This document shows, piece by piece, positions 60,705 to 64,000 of a stretch of DNA of 64,000 bases. Within the stretch, counting starts at the first letter, position 1. Every line of letters begins with the position of its first letter. Position numbers and translations under genes: made by a program. The stretch is from Sporobacter termitidis DSM 10068 (GTDB taxonomy: Bacteria > Bacillota > Clostridia > Oscillospirales > Oscillospiraceae), in the NCBI RefSeq assembly GCF_900130065.1, contig NZ_FQXV01000006.1, forward strand, positions 62,001-126,000. The letters are read 5' to 3'. Below the pieces are notes generated by a model. It made no database searches, was not told the DNA's origin, and saw only the letters and a program-made list of their open reading frames with translations.

Positions 60705-62099
60705 ATGGAGCGCAGCGACAGTCAGACAAAAATCACACTGGTGATCGTCATGATCACCTCGTTTATCACGCCGTTTATGAGCAACGCCATCAATCTGGCC
60801 ATTCCTTCCATCGGCAAGGAATTCGGCGGCGGACAAAGCCTTTTGAACTGGGTCGTTTCCGGTTTCCTGCTTTCGTCGGCCGCGTTTTTGCTGCCCTTCG
60901 GCCGCTTTGCGGACCAGTTCGGGCGGAAAAGAATATTTTTGATCGGGATGATCCTGCTGGCCGTTTCATCCCTGGCCTGCGCCTTGGCATGGTCGCTCGT
61001 GTCCCTGGTGTGCTTCCGGGTGGTGCAGGGCTTTGCCAGCGCGATGATCTTTGGCAACTCCATGGCCATTTTAACGTCGGTCGTTCCGCCGCAGTCCAGA
61101 GGCAGGGCGCTGGGATTCAATTCCGCGGCCACGTATATCGGCCTGTCGTGCGGGCCTGTGCTGGGCGGCCTCATCTGCAGCGTGAGCAGTTGGCGCGGCG
61201 TGTTCTATTTTAACCTGCTGCTGGCATTGATTGTTATAGTCATCACCGTGTGGAAGCTCAAGGGTGAATGGACCGGCGCCGCGGCGAAGTTCGACAGCTG
61301 GGGCATCGTCCTGTGCATCCTGTCTCAGGCCCTGCTGCTGTTCGGGCTGACCAATCTGGCCGACGGCCTTCTCTATCAGATCAGCTTTGCCGCGGGGGTT
61401 TTCCTGCTGGTCGTATTTTTCCTCTATGAAAAGCGGCATGCCGACCCGCTCATTCCCATCGGGAGCATCGTCAGGAACAGGCCGTTTGCCTTTTCCAATC
61501 TGGCCACGCTCATCAACTACAGCGCGACCTTTGCCTTAAGCTATGCGCTGTCGCTGTACCTGCAGACCGCGCTGAACATCGACTCGGCCGCTTCAGGTCT
61601 TATTCTGCTGATACAGCCGGTCATGATGGCCGTACTTTCCCCTGTCACGGGCGCGTTGTCGGACAGGATGCGGCCTGCCGTCCTCGCTTCTGTGGGAATG
61701 GGTATTCTGGCGCTGGGGCTGTTCTTCTTCATCTTCCTCACCACGGAGACGCCCATCGCGCTGGTCATCCTCAATCTGGCGTTTATCGGCCTGGGCTTTG
61801 CCCTGTTCGCCTCGCCGAATACGAACGCCGTCATGAGCGCGGTGGACAGGACGCTGTACGGCGTGGCGTCCTCGGTCATGGGCAACATGCGGCTTTTGGG
61901 GCAGTCGATCAGTATGGCGATCGTCTCGCTCATCACCTCGGTTTTGATAGGAAACGTACCAATCGGCGCGCCGGGATATGTCGACAGGCTCATGCCCAGC
62001 CTGAGAACGGCGTTTATCATATTCGCCGTACTTTGCGTCCTCGGGGTATTTGCCTCGCTGGTCCGGGGCAGGACCGGCGGCGGGGCCGAGGAGAACTGA
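60705..62099 (+). CDS. MFS exporter, DHA2/EmrB-QacA type
   Basis: 464 residues, 14 predicted spans. SFITPFMSNAINLAIPSIGK (motif D1), GRFADQFGRKRIFLIG (motif A), AATYIGLSCGPVLGGLICSV (motif C). Drug or organic-acid:proton antiport. Co-transcribed with marR and the flavodoxin-ferredoxin gene 34 bp downstream. Confidence 0.92.
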   Translation: MERSDSQTKITLVIVMITSFITPFMSNAINLAIPSIGKEFGGGQSLLNWVVSGFLLSSAAFLLPFGRFADQFGRKRIFLIGMILLAVSSLACALAWSLVSLVCFRVVQGFASAMIFGNSMAILTSVVPPQSRGRALGFNSAATYIGLSCGPVLGGLICSVSSWRGVFYFNLLLALIVIVITVWKLKGEWTGAAAKFDSWGIVLCILSQALLLFGLTNLADGLLYQISFAAGVFLLVVFFLYEKRHADPLIPIGSIVRNRPFAFSNLATLINYSATFALSYALSLYLQTALNIDSAASGLILLIQPVMMAVLSPVTGALSDRMRPAVLASVGMGILALGLFFFIFLTTETPIALVILNLAFIGLGFALFASPNTNAVMSAVDRTLYGVASSVMGNMRLLGQSISMAIVSLITSVLIGNVPIGAPGYVDRLMPSLRTAFIIFAVLCVLGVFASLVRGRTGGGAEEN

Positions 62100-62133
62100 G
62101 CGCGCGTCGTCTGGCTGCTGTGAAAGGTTTTTT

Positions 62134-63078
62134 ATGAAGAAGGCCATCATTTATGTTTTCACCGGGACGGGAAACACGCGCCGCGCCGCGGATTTTATCG
62201 CGCAAGCGCTGTCCGGGTTCCAAATCGACGCCGCCGTTTGGGAGGCGCGTGTCCCGCTGAATACGGCGCCGGACCCCAACGGCTTTGACTGCGCATTATT
62301 CGGCTATCCGATCCACGCGTTCAACACCCCGCGCTTTTTCCTCCAGTTTGTAAAGACGCTGCCGAGCGTCCGCCGCCTACCGGCGTTCATTTTCAGGACC
62401 TCCGGGGAGCCCTTTGGCGCCAACAGCGCCTCCAGCCGGTCCCTTGTCCGCATACTGAGGAAAAAAGGCTTTATTCCCATGCTGGACCGGCAGCTGCTCA
62501 TGCCGTACAACATCGTTTTCCGCTATAACGACGCGCTGGCAAAGCAGATGTATCTGCACACGAGGGACATGGCGCTCGTCATCGCATACCGGATCGCCGC
62601 CGGGAAAAAGCAGGCGCTCCGTTACGCGCCCTGGGCTGTTTTGCTGACGTATCTGTTCCGGCTGCAGTGGCTGGGCGCCTGGATCAACGGGCCGCTCATC
62701 CACGCCGACAAGGGGTCCTGCATCGGCTGCGGCCATTGCGCGGCCATGTGCCCGCTGCAGAACATCCGTCTCACCGGCGGCTATCCGTGCTTTTCGCATC
62801 GCTGCGCGATGTGCATGGGCTGCGCGTTCCGCTGCCCGAAGGACGCCGTCCGCCTGGGTCTGCTGGACGGCTGGCGGGTCAACGGGGAATATCCGTTTGA
62901 AAAGCTGGCGGCGGACGACGGCGTCCCGCCAACGTACATCGACGAAAACACTGCCGGTTATTTTCGCCTCTTCCGGCCGTATTACGAGCGCACGTATCGG
63001 GAGATCGCCGCCGTAAAGACCGAGCTGGCAAAGGCGGCTCCCGCGGCCGCGGGACGCCGGACAGAAGCCCCGCGGTGA
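62134..63078 (+). CDS. EFR1-type flavodoxin/ferredoxin fusion protein
   Basis: 314 residues. Flavodoxin-like N-terminus (IIYVFTGTGNTRRAADFIAQ, FGYPIHAFNTPRFFLQFVKT) and two [4Fe-4S] motifs near 190-245: CIGCGHCAAMCPLQNI and CAMCMGCAFRCPKDAV. Electron carrier of anaerobes with unassigned partner. ATG 62134 follows AAGG. Last gene of the operon. Confidence 0.9.
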   Translation: MKKAIIYVFTGTGNTRRAADFIAQALSGFQIDAAVWEARVPLNTAPDPNGFDCALFGYPIHAFNTPRFFLQFVKTLPSVRRLPAFIFRTSGEPFGANSASSRSLVRILRKKGFIPMLDRQLLMPYNIVFRYNDALAKQMYLHTRDMALVIAYRIAAGKKQALRYAPWAVLLTYLFRLQWLGAWINGPLIHADKGSCIGCGHCAAMCPLQNIRLTGGYPCFSHRCAMCMGCAFRCPKDAVRLGLLDGWRVNGEYPFEKLAADDGVPPTYIDENTAGYFRLFRPYYERTYREIAAVKTELAKAAPAAAGRRTEAPR

Positions 63079-63103
63079 AGGCCGCTTTTTCCCCGAACGC
63101 ACG

Positions 63104-63150
63104 ATACCCCGGGATACGCGCCGCAGAAGCGGCACGGTATCCCGGGGTAT
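63104..63150. terminator. Hairpin between convergent genes
   Basis: ATACCCCGGGATAC and GTATCCCGGGGTAT with an inner CGCCGC..GCGGC stem, 25 bp after the EFR1 stop and 22 bp from the UroD-like stop. Confidence 0.75.
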
Positions 63151-63171
63151 GATTTATGTATGACAAATACC

Positions 63172-64000
63172 TTATTTGAACATGACCTTGCTCATATTGT
63201 CGATCTCTTTTGAAAGCGCCTCGTAGACGCCGGGATAGTTGCTCATGGGCAGGCCCTGGGACGCGCTGGGGATGAAGTTCAGCTTGCCGCACTCCTCGCA
63301 GGCGCGCCTGACCTCCCGGGCGACGATCTCCTGGGTCCAGCCGTTGAAATCGACGTCGGCGCTGTTGATGCCGCCCATAAAGGTGATCTGGTTTTTATAC
63401 TTTTTAAGCAGCTCGGGGATATTGTTCGCCTTCATCACGCCCTGCCAGATGTCGATGCCCATATCGATCATGAACGGGACGAGCGTGGCGGCGTACGAGT
63501 CGGAGTGGTGCATGATGACCTTGACGCCGTGGGACTTATAATAGCCGTACAGCTTTTTATAGGAGGGCAGCAGGAATTCCTCGAACATGTCGGGGGAAAT
63601 AAAGGTGGATATCTGGGTACCCCAGTCGTCGTGATGGAAGAACGCGTCCGGCTTGAGGTATTTGCACACCTGCTCGGCGTAGCGCAGCTCGAACTCCGTG
63701 ATATAGTCGATGAGCTCCTGCATGGCCTCCGGCTCTTCATAAAATGCCACGAGGCATCTGGAAATCTCCATCAGGTAATGGGTCTCCTCAAAGATACCCG
63801 GCGCGTAAAACAGCGTGGCAAAATACTCGTTCCGGTCGATCTTCTCCATAGCGGCGATGCTCTGCTCCCACTCGGACGCGGGGAAATCCACCTTGGGCGC
63901 CTTGACGTAATCGCGCCATTTGGCAACATCCTTGACGACGATATGCGCCTCGTCGTGCACGGGGAACGCACCGGGGGTGCCTTCCGGCCAGGAGCGGGTG
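63172..64000 (-). CDS. UroD/MtaA-family protein (uroporphyrinogen decarboxylase-like), 5' part cut by window edge
   Basis: 276 residues visible; the reading frame is open to the right edge (TRSWPEGTPGAFPVHDEAHI), so the start lies outside. FYAPGIFEETHYLMEISRCL, FFHHDDWGTQISTFISPDMF, VKVIMHHSDSYAATLVPFMI, WQGVMKANNIPELLKKYKN, ITFMGGINSADVDFNG. These match the UroD-superfamily proteins that include corrinoid-linked methyltransferases (MtaA/CmuA-like) rather than the heme enzyme. Substrate unknown; a methyltransferase role is only an analogy. Confidence 0.85.
   Translation of the reverse strand, partial: TRSWPEGTPGAFPVHDEAHIVVKDVAKWRDYVKAPKVDFPASEWEQSIAAMEKIDRNEYFATLFYAPGIFEETHYLMEISRCLVAFYEEPEAMQELIDYITEFELRYAEQVCKYLKPDAFFHHDDWGTQISTFISPDMFEEFLLPSYKKLYGYYKSHGVKVIMHHSDSYAATLVPFMIDMGIDIWQGVMKANNIPELLKKYKNQITFMGGINSADVDFNGWTQEIVAREVRRACEECGKLNFIPSASQGLPMSNYPGVYEALSKEIDNMSKVMFK

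Overview
The window looks like chromosome from a strictly anaerobic, GC-rich Firmicute of the Clostridia (an Oscillospiraceae-like organism is a reasonable guess, but I cannot name a species). Reasons: a bifurcating [FeFe]-hydrogenase operon, a clostripain-type protease, S-layer-homology domains, zinc-ribbon membrane proteins, FMN and cobalamin riboswitches of Gram-positive style, strong AGGAGG ribosome sites and AT-rich promoters set in GC-rich coding DNA. No rRNA, tRNA, CRISPR array or insertion-sequence transposase was seen.

Layout. 1-6.3 kb (minus): a flavin-based extracellular electron transfer locus: ndh2, a polyprenyl diphosphate synthase (dmkB-like), a Gx/EetB membrane protein, a two-domain PplA-like lipoprotein, then, after a 950-bp island of palindromic repeats, ApbE/FmnB (cut by the left edge). 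6.6-9.5 kb (plus): GAPDH, a second repeat island with a 226-bp tandem duplication, and an SLH-domain surface protein. 9.5-21 kb (minus): a small coiled-coil protein and an apparent operon of Sfp-type phosphopantetheinyl transferase, a 2333-residue NRPS (C-A-T-C-A-T-TE), a 7TM sensor histidine kinase and an HD-GYP response regulator. 21-30 kb: small redox, membrane and lipoprotein genes, a cobalamin riboswitch in front of a shortened RlmN-like radical SAM gene and a LOG/PII-like fusion, a phosphatase, a dispersed structured repeat and a clostripain-family protease. 30-33 kb (minus): metallo-hydrolase, MFS transporter, AraC regulator. 33-37.4 kb (plus): FMN riboswitch and ribD-ribE-ribBA-ribH-HAD phosphatase. 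37.9-42 kb (plus): hydrogenase hydC-hydB-hydA. 42-48.3 kb (minus): an SDR, then panG-panB-panC-panD-coaB-coaC-coaX. 48.7-53.1 kb: DUF2284 protein, TetR/aldo-keto reductase divergent pair, YhgE-like membrane protein with a PadR-like regulator. 53.2-60 kb (minus): a five-gene peptide/nickel-type ABC transporter and a LysR regulator. 60.2-63.1 kb (plus): MarR, MFS exporter and a flavodoxin-ferredoxin protein. 63.2-64 kb (minus): a UroD/MtaA-family protein cut by the right edge.

How it fits together. The riboflavin operon can supply FMN/FAD to ApbE, Ndh2 and the flavinylated lipoprotein. The pantothenate operon can supply the phosphopantetheine that the Sfp-type enzyme loads on the NRPS carriers. 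These links are inference; no regulation joining them is visible. The most unusual system is the NRPS operon: the last module carries a threonine-type code, the thioesterase has cysteine in place of the usual serine, and the operon ends in a 7TM kinase and an HD-GYP regulator. A small threonine-terminated lactone-type product coupled to its own sensing circuit is a testable hypothesis.
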